The notes beneath the pieces are model-generated. The model did not search any database, was not told the origin of the DNA, and saw nothing but the letters and a program-made list of their open reading frames with translations. The position numbers were made by a program, and so were the translations under genes. A stretch of 64,000 bases of DNA, from the NCBI RefSeq assembly GCF_014633365.1, contig NC_068351.1, positions 19,891,366 through 19,955,365 on the forward strand, read 5' to 3'. Shown here in pieces: positions 33,885-46,493 of the stretch (position 1 is the first letter of the stretch; each line of letters begins with the position of its first letter). The DNA is from Diospyros lotus (Eukaryota; Streptophyta; Magnoliopsida; Ericales; Ebenaceae).

Positions 33885-34988
33885 TTAATCAGTATAAATC
33901 GGATCCTCAAGGTTAAATTTTGCCACATCCTCTTCTTGGAAACCCTCATAGAAAGGCTTAAGTCTATGGCCATTCACCTTGAATACTTTGGAAGTTGCCA
34001 AACTTTGAATTTCAACTGTACTATGGGGAAAAACATTAGTAACAACAAAAGGACCAATCCAACGAGAATGCAACTTACCTAGAAGAAAACGAAGCCGTGA
34101 ATGGTATAGAAGGACTTTTTGACCAACTTTAAACTCTTTCCTAGAGATCATCTTGTCATGAAAAGCCTTCATCTTTTCCTTGTAAATCCTTGCACTCTCA
34201 TAGGCATCATTGTGAATTTCCTCTAACTCTTGTAGTTGCAATTTATTGTGTTCTCCACTTCATCCATATTCATGTTGAAACTCTTGATAGGCCAATAAGC
34301 TTTGTGTTCTAACTCAACTGGAAGGTGGCATGGTTTCCCAAACACCAACCGATAAGGTGACATACCTATGGGTGTTTTGTATGCAATCCTATACGCCCAT
34401 AAGGCATCATCCAAATGCAAACTCTAATATTTCTTACTTGGATTGACTGTCTTTTCAAAGATGGATTTGATCTCTCGATTTGACACTTTCGCTTATCCAT
34501 TAGTTTGCGGATGATAGGCAGTTGACATCTTGTGGGTCATATGGTACTTTCTCAACAAAGTTTCCACAATTCGATTGCAAAAGTGAGAACCTCGATCACT
34601 TATTAGGGCCCTTGGAATTCCAAACCTAGATAATATGTTAGACTTGATAAAATCTGTAACAACTTTAGAATCATCAGTCTTGGTAGCTTTAGCTTCCACC
34701 CATTTCGAGACAGAATCAATAACAAGCAAAATATAAACATAATAAAAACCTACAGGGAATGGTCCCATGAAATCGATGCCCAAACATAAAAAATTTTGCA
34801 AAATAGAATGGGGTTTTGTGGCATTTCATTCCTCTGGGATATATTACTTGTCTTTTGACAATGTTCACATGACTTACAAAAAAAATATGAATCTCGGAAT
34901 AAAGATGCCCAATAGAAACCACAGTCTAGCACTTTTCTCGCCATCCTCTTAGCTCCAAAGTGACCTCCACATGCATAAGAATGACAAA
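33885..34988 (-). pseudogene. Integrase of the Athila-like element, frameshifted and stopped
   Basis: On the minus strand the pieces are a zinc-binding segment (CGGHFGAKRMARKVLDCGFYW, with CEHCQKT), the catalytic core (GIDFMGPFPV, ISDRGSHFCN, TAYHPQTNG), then [20 protein letters not shown] and a C-terminal part with [10 protein letters not shown]. The frame changes near 34800, and at least two stops lie between 34493 and 34420. Upstream, the RNase H part is cut off and joined to the integrase zinc region near 35000, a deletion of several hundred bases compared with the family. Confidence 0.88.
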
Positions 34989-35033
34989 AAGTAAGAATAT
35001 AAATAATTTCATTTTAGTAGTAGAATAATTTAT

Positions 35034-36416
35034 CTAGGCATCATTCAAAGTCCTTAAAGCATAATAAATGGCATGAGATGCTTTTCCAATTCTTTGACCC
35101 AAAACAATGCCTACTGCATAATCACTTGCGTCACACATTATCTTGAAAGGGACATTGTAGTCAGGGGGTTGGATAACTGGGGTAGAAGTCAACAGTTCCT
35201 TTAGCTTATCAAACGCCTTTTTACACGCCTCATCGAACTCAAAAGCCACATCCTTTTGTAGCAACTTGCACAGGGGTATTGCTATTTTGGAAAAGTGCTT
35301 GATGAATCTTCGGTAAAAACTTGTATGTCTAAGAAAAGAATGAACTTCCCCCACACTAGTGGGATACTGTATGGATTGAATAATATCAACTTTATCTTTA
35401 TGTACCTCAATTCCCTTAGATGAAACAACATGATCCAAAATTATACCTTGTTCAATCATAAAATGACATTTTTCAAAATTTAACAGAAGGTTAGTTTCTA
35501 TACACATTTGAAGAACAAGTGTAAGGTTATGCAAACAATTATTAAAGGAATCTCCATAAACTGTGAAATCATCCATAAAAACTTCTATGATATTCTCAAT
35601 GTAATATGAAAATATGCTAACCATAAATCTTTGGAAAGTGGCTAGGTCGTTGCAAAGGCCAAAGGGCATGTAATGATATGCAAAAGTCCCGAATGGGCAT
35701 GTAAAAGTCGTCTTTTCTTGATTCTTCAGAGCAATTGCAATATGGAAGTAACCTGAATAACCATAAAGAAAATAATAGTAAGAATGACTAGCTAACCTTT
35801 CAAGTATTTGATCAATAAAAAGTAAAGGAAAGTGATCCTTGAGGGTTACAATATTCAATTTTCTATAATCTATACAAACCCACCACCCATTCTGAACACG
35901 GGTAGGAATTAACTCATCATTTTGATTTTTCACAACGGTTATTCCAATATTTTTAGGAACCACTTGAACTAGACTAACCCAATTGCTATCTGAAATAGGA
36001 TAAATCACTCTAAATTCAAGAAGTTTGAGGATCTCCTTCTTCACTACATCCATTATGGGCAAGTTCAATCTTCTCTGCAATTGACGGGAAGGTTTTGCTC
36101 CATCTTCAAGTTGAATACAATGCATGCATGTAGACGAACTAATTCCTTTAATATCTACAATTGTCCAACCAATAGTCGTCTTATGCTCCTTAAGGACCTG
36201 CACAAGTTTTTCTTCTTAAGGTGTACTAAGTTTATTGGAAATGATCACTAGTAATGTTCCTCCTTCTCCAAGGAGTACATACTTGAGATGAGTGGGGAGA
36301 GGCTTCAGATCTGGAATAGTGGCCTGCAAAATAGAAGGTAAAAGTCTCTCGTTAGAGATTGACAATGTAATATAAGAATCGTTACTTGATTGCTGTAACT
36401 TTGAAAAATCATTCAA
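35034..36416 (-). pseudogene. Reverse transcriptase of the Athila-like element, with one nonsense codon
   Basis: The RT linker (LKPLPTHLKYVLLGE) and RT are in one frame broken by TAA at 36216-36218. RT motifs: IYPISDSNWVSLVQVVPK, CIDYRKLN, FTCPFGTFAYHYMPFGLCN, and the active-site region VFMDDFTVYG. RNase H begins (IMCDASDYAVGIVLGQR) but stops at 35034 and its remainder is deleted. Clear Athila-type sequence; not functional. Confidence 0.92.
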
Positions 36417-36655
36417 CGCTGCAACAATTTCCTACAAATCAATACTTAAGGTTAACTCCTCATTTTCTTTCTTAAGATGTTTACTAATGGCAATTCCAAT
36501 CGATCTTTTCCATCAAGTTCAAAAACTTCCTATGCTAAAGAATCAATCACATCAATAAAATAAACAAGATTATCATCACAAGGATATTTCATAGCATCAT
36601 AAATATTAAACTTAACAATTTCACCATCGAATTCCCTAGCAACAACGCCAAAATT

Positions 36656-37741
36656 TGGTGTGTTATCATAGGCAACCAAAAATAAAACCTATACTCCTAA
36701 TAATATATGTAGCGGTGCGAGTAAGGATTGTTCCAATTGAGAGGATCTAGCCTAGTTTTATATTACGTGATCAATGATTGGGGGGTTGAGTATAATGAAA
36801 ACGATTTTAAGAAAAATAACTAAGGAATAATTCAAATTGAAATATCAAACTCAATCAAAAGAACAAACCTTGGTCTAAGTCAATATCCACCATCGGAATC
36901 TTACAACTGATCATTGATACAAATATATATCAATTCACACTCTAAATATTCACCATTAAATCTATTTTCCTATCTTTTCTTAGTCATAGTTAATTGGAAA
37001 ACAAGCGATTTAATTAACCCTAACTACTAAATAACCCAAGACAAGCGCTAAAAGTTTAGTCTAGTAGCAACCTTAGGAGTTAGAGAGATTGGTGAAACTA
37101 AACAACACAAGCACAAGCACAAGCGGTTGCATTTAATTTAGTCGAGCATTCTTCCTAAGATCTAATAATTTTTGACGCAACAAATCATTAAATCTTTGTT
37201 TCGTCACAAATTAGAGGGATCAAACAATTACGAATTTGATATCTAACTTAGCAATAAATTACAATGAATAATAAACTAGTATGCCTCCTAGTAAGTAAAC
37301 GAGATGATCATGAAGTTAGGTACAAAAGAACATTCAAATCTCAAAACATAAATTAAATAATAAAAATAAATTAAATTTTACAGTTTTATTGATTTTGAGA
37401 CTTTCATTTCCTTAAATTAAGTATAAAAAATTGGCCATGCAAGACCATGATGAAAATTGAAAGGAAATTAGAGAAAAGGGGGAAGAGAAGTCTGCCATTT
37501 GCTGCGCTTCTATGCGCCGTCCCTGCCTCCCTGCTGCTTTGTTCTTCTTAATTCCCCCTCATACCTCTTATTATATCATTAATATATATATATATATATG
37601 TACCATGCACCTGCCCTAGCCCTCCAATTCTTTCCATGGGCCCCTCTTTTTCCCATGTTCACGCAGCTTCCTTTTGGGCCTTTAGATTCCAAATTCCAAT
37701 TAACCTTCTCATTTTATATTAAAATATTTATATGGGCCTCC

Positions 37742-37774
<33 letters not shown>

Positions 37775-38229
37775 CGCACATATGTGTGCCTCCAAATATA
37801 TATTATATTATAACTCAATTGCAATTCCAATTTGATCTTCACGTCTTTCTTTTGCTTGAATATAAATATATATATATTATATTATATTATATATATTTAT
37901 ATATTTAAATCAAGCATGACCCATTAATTTTTGTCTTTCCTAATTGTGCAATTGCAGTAACTTCAAACCCTATCATGAAAATTGTAGATCTTTTTCTTGT
38001 CGTTCTATAATATCTTAAATCATCTCAATTCGATCTCAAATGGAGTTATTCCCATATTACAAAGTGATGTGGAAACTGTTCAAAATTTTCTAATTAGCTC
38101 CATTTTTCATTAATACCTCCATTTTCTTCTTAAATCAAAATATAAAAATAATGAGTACATTTAGGCACTAAATAAATATAAAAGACTAAACATTAAGGGA
38201 GTAAAATATGACATTTTACATTCTCATCA
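36656..38229 (-). repeat. 5' LTR of the Athila-like element
   Basis: 1574 bp, partner of 30647-32265. A (TA)n tract followed by TGTGTG lies near 37742-37770. Confidence 0.88.
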
Positions 38230-38234
38230 CCTCT

Positions 38235-39774
38235 TTTCCTTTCTTTGTGGCTCCCTATCATTTCCTTATTTTTTCCGTACATATCTTAATAAGTGTTATT
38301 CCCGGATAACAAGCTCAATTTGATTTTTCAACTCTTAGAATTGATCGGTGGAATGACCATGAGTTCTATGGTATGTGTAATATTCATCTTAGTTCTTTCC
38401 TATTGGCCGATCAACCTTTTTCGAAAGTTTGATAAGTCCCAACCCTTCTATGGTCGCCAATATGGCTGACTGTTGTTGGGTGAGTCGGGCATAGTGATTA
38501 AACTAGGGCCTGACATCATCCAATCTTTGGGCCCTCTCTCGTTGACAATTAAGGTCTTCTTCAAAGTCTCACTCATTTCTTTTCCGCTCCCTGTCTTCAT
38601 CTATTCCCACAGTCTTCATTACTTCCATATGGAGTATGTTTTTATTTGCCCTAACAAACAAATCTGCCAAGGACTTTAGCAAATCCAAAGATAGCAGTTC
38701 TTGTAGGGAAGTTAATCGTGTACCTTACAACATGGCAGATACTGCCATTTCAATTGGTAGGTCACGAATCTCGAGGCCAGCATTACAAAACGTTTCCACA
38801 TATTGGCGAAGGGTCTTTTTGCCTCCTTGTCGAATATTGAGAAGATACGTTACGTTCTTATTTTTCTGACCATTAATGATGAATGCTTTGATGAATTCTT
38901 CCTTTAGTTGCCCGAATGAGGAAATGGATGCTTCAAGTAAGTTGTTGAACTACATTCGGCCGTGTCCTATCAAAGTCAGTGAGAATGCTCAACACATAAT
39001 TTCATCATCCTAACTATAAAATGTTATTAAGGACTCGTAATTCTGAATGTGATCGTCGGGATCATCTTTGCTGCCATAAGGTGTCATTTGCAACATCTTG
39101 AATTTTTTCAGTAGTGGTTTTCCCAATACATTCTCAATGAAGGGGGACTTCTTTCATGGATGTTCCTTAGTGGCTGGAGCCAATATCTTCAGTTTGAGTG
39201 CTTCTTCTACCACCCTTTTCATATTGTTTTGCATACTCATTGTGGTGTAACTGTTAGCCCTTTATTTTCTTGGCGTTGAACCCATAGTAGGACTTTGCCT
39301 TCTTTCCATAGGCATACTTGCCATAGTTTCCTGACATCTTCCTCTTTATGGGCTCCTTCTATCTCCTTGATAATTTTGCTCCCACTCCCGATTTTGTCTT
39401 AGAGAGGCATTAGCCCCTCATGGAAGGAGTTTAGGATGAATTTCTTACTGAGGAGATGACTAAGAGTGGGAGTCAGGCGTAGCTTCTCAATAAGAACTGA
39501 TTTTCTTCTCTATTTGTTGAGTTCCCTTTGGTAGTTTAGTTTTTGGTATAAATTTCCTCAGCATTGTAGGTAACGCCACACCGGGGACCATACTTTGAAG
39601 TATCCCTACCATGTCTCGTAAGGTTTGCATTCCCTTAATATGTTGTTGTTGCAACACTTCATATTCTGCCCACGGGATGGTAAGAGAAGCCTGTTGTGAA
39701 GAGCTAGGATAATAATGATGATCATGCTGATTAACCAAGTGTTGGAAACTTGGTAGAGGTGGCTGAGTCCCCAT
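38235..39774 (-). pseudogene. gag remnant of the Tat-like element
   Basis: The N-terminal piece (39774-39487) starts MGTQPPLPSFQHLVNQ. Further along the minus strand, fragments fit the Tat-type gag core: DDPDDHIQNYESL, FGQLKEEFIKAFIINGQKN and RQYVETFCNAGLEIRDLPIE, then DEYYTYHRTHGHSTDQF where the family has a CCHC knuckle. Several stops and the changed cysteines show decay. The frame is cut at 38234 by the Athila-like insertion. Confidence 0.75.
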
Positions 39775-39986
39775 CTACTACTGGGGATCTAGGGGAGGTG
39801 ATTGAATGCTTCCTTGTGGTTGAGAGTCAGACGGTGCCAAGTGTGTTCCCATTGGGTGCTAAGAGTCTTGTAAGGAAGGGTGAAGTTTAATACCTTGAGA
39901 GAAAGTTCATCGATTGTCTTTAGTGTTTGCCATATATAGCGTTCTTTGTTTGAATTTTCGTTATGCTTCTGATAAAAGTAGTGAAT

Positions 39987-41181
39987 TGTTGTTGCCAAAA
40001 TAAAACAATGAATTTGTAACATGGGAAAGGTGATCTTGACATCTTTGTGCAAGGATGATCAGGAGACCTTGAGGCCAAAATGATTCGAAGGCCTTAAGAT
40101 CATGACTTGTTGATGCTAGTGAGCCCGCTTGCTGATGAACGAGAGGCCTAAAATAACCGAAAGACCTCAAATAACCCGAGTCTTCAAATAACCAAGAGGC
40201 TTTGGATGACCGAGAGACCTGCCAAAATAAACAAATGATGAGAGGTGCGAGAGGTTGTTCCCTCGCAAACTCTTCGATGCTGAAGTTAGTCTTTGAGTGT
40301 TTGAGAACAAAAATACGATTTGAATATTCGAGTAAGCATACCTAAAGAAGGAGGCGGACCTCTTATTTATAGAGGAGTATAGAGTAATCCTAATTAATCT
40401 AGGATTGAGATTCTTTATAGATAAAAGAGGAGGCAGACCTCTTATTTATTGATTATTCCTAGCCTGGCTAGGACTAGGATTGTTATAGATGACATCTATC
40501 TCTTGTGGATGACATTTATCGTGCCCTTTTTTGGGGATGAAATCTCTCATGGATGGTGTTTATTCCATTGTTCCAAAGTCCTTTTAGAATTAGAACTTTT
40601 TACATTCAATCACTTATTTTCTTGGGATATTCAGATCAAGGAACGCCTCGGAAGGGTTCGTTGGCTTCGAGGGAGGCTCCCGGGGGTTTAAGGAACTTTT
40701 GTGATCGGGAGGTCAGTTAGGACCGAGAAGCCTCTCGGTTACAACCAAGTGGTGGCCACTCGGTCACCACTTGGTTCTTTTTCACTTGCTTTTTGTATTT
40801 TGCCTCTTTGGGAGGCATGACCGAGTGGCCACTCGGTTATGTTGTGTTACACCTTGTGAGGCATAATCGAGTGGCCACTCGGTCATGGCCGATTTGCAGT
40901 TCCTCTTTCGGCTTCTCTTCCCTTGTTTTCTTCCTTGGTTTCCCCTTGGCTTTTTCTCTCTCTTTTCCTTAGTTTCATTTGTTTTTAGCTCACCAATGGA
41001 CCATCTTCGTGGCTCTTTGATCTTCATGACTGAGTGGGCATTCGATCATGATCGAGTGGTGGCCCCTCGATTGTTGTCTTGTACAATTATGCACCTACTC
41101 AACAAGTCGTGCTTTCATGGGTCATTTAAAGGATTGTTGGGAAGTCCTCAATTGGGTTATACTTGTTTGCAGGTTATATCA
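39987..41181 (-). repeat. 5' LTR of the Tat-like element
   Basis: 1195 bp, TGTTGTTGCC to ATATCA. Contains repeated AGTGGCCACTCGGT motifs at about 40745-40885. Frames inside are not genes. Confidence 0.87.
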
Positions 41182-41186
41182 ATTGT

Positions 41187-41576
41187 TTTTGGAAAATAAC
41201 TTAGCGTGGCTTTAAATTTATCAAGAAATGGTTCATTGGCATGGTTTTGAAAAATTAAACAAATGAAAATGAATTATTAGCTACTCTTGGTTGGATTACT
41301 TGAGAGCATGCATGTGGACTAAATTGAGAACTTTTTATATATTTGTTTTAATTATGTTTATTGCACACTTTAGAGTAATTTAAGTAGGTGGTGTGGTCGA
41401 GTCCGCACTTGCACTTAACCAGGAAAGCCCAATTGATGTTGAAACCCCATATTTAGAAATCCTTAGTGGAAGTAGAAAACTTGATGGTGGAGGTGAATGG
41501 GACCACCAATGTGGCGATCTTTATAGCAGACAACATCAAGCACTAGGGGCTTGAAAATAGGGTCCCTATAAAGAGA
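41187..41576. other. Unassigned stretch
   Basis: No gene and no repeat boundary recognised between the Tat-like element and the next solo LTR. GGACC at 41577-41581 is the left duplication of that LTR. Confidence 0.4.
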
Positions 41577-41581
41577 GGACC

Positions 41582-44500
41582 TATAACATCCCATTAGTGG
41601 GTCTAGAGTATTTATTAAAAATTTTATTTTATATGTCATATTTTGGGGGCATCATTGGAATTAAATGATGGTGATTAGTTAAAGAATGATTGCGTGGATA
41701 ATGGGTTTTGGCTAAGGGTTAAAAGCCCCTATAGAATTGAAGAGTTGAAATTCATTTATAAATTGGGTTGAGGCCATTGGGTTTAAAATGAATTAAATAT
41801 GTGTGTGTGTTATTTTATTTAGGGCGTAAGATGGAAGTGGACCATTTTATTTAATTGGGCTTTAATATGGGCTAGGGACATACATATAATTGTGGGTTTT
41901 TCTTAAATGGGTTATATATATATATATACATATTGAAAAATGTGTGAATAAAGAAAATGGAAATGCAAAATGTCCAAAGTGGGCTTATATATTATATGTT
42001 GTGTAAGAAAAATGTAAGGGTAAAATGGAAATTTGTTTAATGGAATGAATAAAGAAAAGAGAAAAGAAATGAAAAATGAAGCTAAAGACCAAAAGAGGGT
42101 TGGATATTTGTATGTGTGTGTGTGCAATTGGAGGGTAAAATTGAAAAGCAAGTTGGTAGGTAGGAGCAAGTGGTTGGTGGGAGAGCCATGCCTCCTTGCT
42201 TTTCTCCTTTAATCCCTTCTTCTTCTTATTTTTCTCTCCATTTTGCTTTTCTCGACATATCTTCTCTTCTTCTTCTTCTTTGCTTCTTTTTCTTCCATCT
42301 ATTTTCTTAGCTTGGAGTTCAAGTGAAGGTTGCAGCTGGGTGTTTTCTTCTTCTTGGATTTTCTTCATTGAGGCACGTTCCTTTTGCCCTTTTTTTATAT
42401 TGTGCAAGCTTTTATCTCATTTTCTCCTATCTTTTAGTGCAAGCTATATCCTTTATATTTAATCAAAACTCTTGCTATCATCTTTCAATGGTGGTTTTTT
42501 TGAAAGCTTGTAGTTAAATGTATTAGTTTCGCATCTTTCTCAAATCTTGTGGATTTCCTTCAAAGGTGTCATTGAGTCTCGCTTTGGTTTCTATGGGCCT
42601 TGTTTTCCCCATCTTTTATTCAAGGAATGGAAACTTAGGGGTTAGCGTTGTGTTTGTGGGTGTTTTGGGAGTTTGTCGTTCGTGGGTTTTCGATTTCATG
42701 TGCATTTAGTCAACTTTTTGAGTTGAGGAGTCGACTGAGCAGTAGCTGGAAAATTCGAAATAGCTAAAAATTGAAACTCTAATTTCGAATCAAAACCTGT
42801 ACTCTATATTTTGAAACTTGCTCAAACAAAAACTTAAATTTCAAAACTTGTACTTTATATTTCGAAACTTGCTCAAACAAAAACTTATATTTCGAAACCT
42901 GCACTCTATATTTCGAAACTTACTCAAATAAAAGCTTACATTTTGAAACCTACACTCTGTATTTCAAAACTTGCTCAACAAAAACTTACATTTCGAAACC
43001 TTATACTTTTTAGACCATAACTTTTTGTCCCATTATTGGAATTAAGATCCAATTTTTTTTTTTTTGTGACCCTAACTCGATAAGCTTCGATTTGGTATAG
43101 GATTTGAATCATTTTGACAACTATTAGGCCTATGGGTTTCCTTTAAAATGTATGTTTGATTCATAGTTTCTCCTTCTTTAAAATTCATTCAATCTGAAAT
43201 TCTAGAAACAAATGCTTCCACCTTAACCTGGTTATCAATATTATCAAATAATTGTACTTAATTGATGTGGTGGAACCTATTTAAATGTTGAATTGTATGG
43301 AATAGCCAAGAATCTTAGTGGGCAAAATTGAGGATGCGTGAATGTTACTTGTTATAATTTTGCTTGTGGTTGCGTTGCATTGCATTGTGTTACTATATTG
43401 CTTTGCATTATGATGTTGGGTTATGGGTTGCATTCATTGGGGGGTCATGCTTTGTATGAGTTGGGAACATGAGCATTGGTATGACACAGTTGGCCTGTGA
43501 GTGTTAACTTGTGTATGTTAAACGAGCATATGCATTAGAGTATTCGTGTATTTATATTCTTACATGGGCATAGCATGGCCTGATGCTTGGCTTATGGAGG
43601 CTTTGCCATCACGTTAATGCTATAAAAGCCATTGCATTCCTTATGTGTTGCATTACATGGCGGTGTGTTCGCGTAATTATACCGTATAGTGGTAGTGGTG
43701 GTGAAATTTTCTTGTGATTGTAATGCGTAAGACTAGGGGTTTGAGTCCAATTATAGTTGTGTCTTGTGATGCATAAGACTGGGGATTTGAGTCCCATAGT
43801 AGCTTGTGATTGTGATGAGATAGTGAGTGCTTTGGTGCATGATGGCGACGGTAATGGATATGATATCTATGGAGGTGGTATGAGAGCCTTGAGCTCATGT
43901 GATTGATTTGGTAGCCTGTCTTTGGCTGCTGACAGGTTTGTATACTAGGGGCGCCAGTGTATGCATTTATATGGGCACTAAGAACCATATGTGTATATCT
44001 ATGCATTTATGTTATGACTAGTTATAGCCGGGTATCGTGTTATATAATCACATGGCATGGATTGTGTGTCATTTATGTTTATGAGACTGACGTGTGTTGC
44101 CATATACATCATGATATGCATGATGTTCAAAGAAAGTCTGGTCGTATCCATTTTTCGTTATTTCTATACATTTGTTGAGCCTTGGGGCTCACCTTGAAAA
44201 TATGTTTTGATAAAATGTAAAAAGTTGTATTTCCTTGAGGATTTTGTTGTTAAGTGTAGAAGGCATGAATCCAATTGATGTCTAGATGTCGGGTAGTGAT
44301 TTTTTCTTGATTTTGAGTTATTCATGCCTTCATATATCAATTTATTAATGCTTCATTTTACTATATACTTGCTGAGCCTTGTGGCTCACCTTATTTCTTT
44401 CATCATTCCAGGAAAGGGAAAAATAGTTATTTGAGGCGAGTCCCGATTAGATGTGTACAGAGATGTTCCAACCTCAAGATCCATGAGTATAGTTTTAAGG

Positions 44501-44748
44501 GCATGAGTAGAGTAGTTCATTATGCATTTAAACTCTTAGTGACCTTTTATTTTGAAAATGTATAGGGGATAAGCTCGAGATGATAATGTAAAGAATGTTG
44601 TAATATTTATTTTGGCTTTTATTGATAGTGAACAAATATGGAAATAAAAAGAAATTTTTGGCAATTTTTGTATCTGTATCCATTTTGAATGGATTTTCTT
44701 TCGGATTTCATATGCTAGAGGGGAAAATTCAGGAGTGGGGCCTTGACA
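41582..44748 (+). mobile_element. Solo long LTR, Ty3/gypsy type (TSD GGACC)
   Basis: 3167 bp, starting TATAACATCCCATTAGTGGG (the usual TG changed to TA) and ending GGGGCCTTGACA. GGACC is at 41577-41581 and 44749-44753. Contains GCTGAGCCTTGTGGCTCACC near 44372 and an array of ATATTTCGAAACTTGCTCAA units near 42765-43010. Same family, in reverse orientation, as 49200-62561. No internal region. Confidence 0.87.
42765..43010. repeat. TTTCGAAAC tandem repeat inside the solo LTR
   Basis: Units of about 43 bp with ATATTTCGAAACTTGCTCAA, around six degenerate copies. The TTTCGAAA core is also scattered through the unrelated solo LTR at 13459-15025. Confidence 0.8.
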
Positions 44749-44753
44749 GGACC

Positions 44754-45730
44754 ACACATTTTCACAGATATTCTTTACTTCAATCAATTTCTTAATATAA
44801 AAAACAAAGAGCTTGACCTAGGTTTTGTACCTTTTCTTTTCTTTCTTGTTTATAATGTATTTGCCTAACAAGGGAAAGGAAATAAATATTAGGCCATCTC
44901 CAACGCAGAGCTGTCATCCTCACTAAGCCAAAATTTGGAGAGCATTTCTCACATTTTTTGCTCCAAAATTTGGAGATCTAGTGTCGGCGACGAGCAGCTA
45001 GTCTCGTCTTCTCCGACTTCTCCAAGCTGAAAACTAGATCGATTTGTGTATGTGTGGGTATATTTGAACGATGTGTATGTGTGTATATTTTCTGTGCAAT
45101 TGTTTGTGAAATTTTTTGTGTATTTATTTATTGATTTGTGTATTTAATTATTAATTTTCTTTATGTGTATATTTGATTATTTTATTGTTTAATTAATTAT
45201 TAATTTTATTTATGTGTGTATTTGATTATTTTGTATATTTAGTTATTAATTTGTGTATTTAATTATTGATTTTGTGTATGTGTTAAAATTATAAATAAAG
45301 TAAAATAAATAGAATTAAAGTTTATAAAAATAAATAAATAAGATAGGGAGTGAAATAGAGAAGAGAATAGGGAGTGTGGTATTAAAATAGGGAATGAATT
45401 GTTTATAATATAATAAAGTGTTAGATAAAGAATGTGATTGGAGATGGGTTCGGAGAGATGACTGAAATTATTTGAAGTAGATGAGTTAGAATACACAAGA
45501 CGCTAGTTTATGGCTCATATTTCTCTATTGTCTCTCCAAAAGCACACACCTTATCTTGTATGAACTCACAGTCACAGGTCAATTAAAAAAATATAATTTA
45601 ATGGGTGGAAATTAAAGTAAAAAGAATTAGCATGTGTACATTATGGCTAATAAACCAAAGAAATAAAAGTAAAGAAGACTGAAATCTAAAGCTACAAGTA
45701 GCTAGCTTGATAGGGCTAGTTCTAGCTAGC
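44754..45730. other. Intergenic stretch holding a MITE-like sequence (about 44890-45480)
   Basis: GGCCATCTCCAACGCAG near 44893 and GATTGGAGATGGGTT near 45437 are inverted to each other, and CCAAAATTTGGAG lies near 44929. This combination is common in plant MITEs. No target duplication was found. The rest is AT-rich, and the downstream part is the 3' flank of the glycosyltransferase gene. Confidence 0.4.
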
Positions 45731-46452
45731 TTAGAACTTGAGCACATCTGGAGCAAACAACAAGAGTCTACTAAGGGTGCTAGGCAAGAACTTCCTCGCA
45801 AACATGTAGCACACACTGGTCAACTCCCCATTGTACAAACACTCCTCTTCGCTTCTCCTCATCTTGTTCAACAACTCTGGCGTAACCTCCGTTCTGTAAA
45901 ACTTAGCGGGATGAGGCCCACCTTTGGACCAATCAACCCACGTCAAAGTCCTGTTCGAATTCTTCCTCCGGGACTTGATGCTGATCAACGTTGGCAAGTA
46001 GTGTTCGTCGGAGTAGCATGGCGGCTTGCAGTGCTTTTTGAACACCGGGAAGTATTTTTGGTCGGAGACGACTTCGAGAGCGAGGTCACGGTCGATCTGG
46101 AACCACTGGGAACCCTTTCGCCATTGCCGGAGGGAAATGGCGGGCCGCATTTTGCGGTTGTAGCGGCCGCGGCCCACTGGGCCCGGCATATCGTAGAGCT
46201 CCACGAAGGTTTTGGTAGAGCTCATCAAGTAGGAGTAGACGGTGGAGAAGTTGAAAAGGGGAATGCATGCTTCTGAGAGAAGTACAAACCATTCGTTTGA
46301 GAAGTCGAGCAATGCGTTCGCTAGTAGCCGGCGCTCCGCCTCCACCATGTTTGCCTTCCCCCATTCTGCTTCCTGCATTACGTTACTAAAGAACATGAGC
46401 CCTGATCGCTTCGGGGACGTCTAATAAAATTGAAACAAATCTCTTACACGTG

Positions 46453-46493
<41 letters not shown>

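Larger units (their letters stand above)
30647..38229 (-). mobile_element. Degraded Athila-like Ty3/gypsy element (TSD CCTCT)
   Basis: LTRs 30647-32265 and 36656-38229, with perfect CCTCT at 30642-30646 and 38230-38234. Inside the 5' LTR a degenerate PBS (TTTGGCGTTGTTGCTAGGGA) follows on the minus strand. Reverse transcriptase and integrase are recognisable; gag and protease are absent, because the RT linker starts within about 240 bp of the LTR. It was inserted into the Tat-like element between its gag and protease. Confidence 0.9.
25486..41181 (-). mobile_element. Tat-like Ty3/gypsy element with two nested insertions (TSD ATTGT)
   Basis: LTRs at 25486-26611 and 39987-41181 are clearly related, and ATTGT flanks the whole at 25481-25485 and 41182-41186. 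The minus-strand order is 5' LTR, gag remnant (39774 to 38235), protease-like frame (30371-30063), two minisatellites, 3' LTR. No reverse transcriptase or integrase of its own is seen, so it was probably non-autonomous. An Athila-like element (30647-38229) and a solo LTR (26831-28672) were inserted later. Without them it measures about 6.3 kb. Tat lineage is inferred from the gag and protease motifs. Confidence 0.85.

Noticed and set aside
42196..42462. Overlapping frames on both strands around a CTT-rich block
   Set aside because: Inside a solo LTR; the inverted copy near 60400-60620 gives different frames.
45707..46276. Plus-strand frame of 189 codons
   Set aside because: Antisense of the glycosyltransferase exon 2, whose minus frame carries the family motifs.
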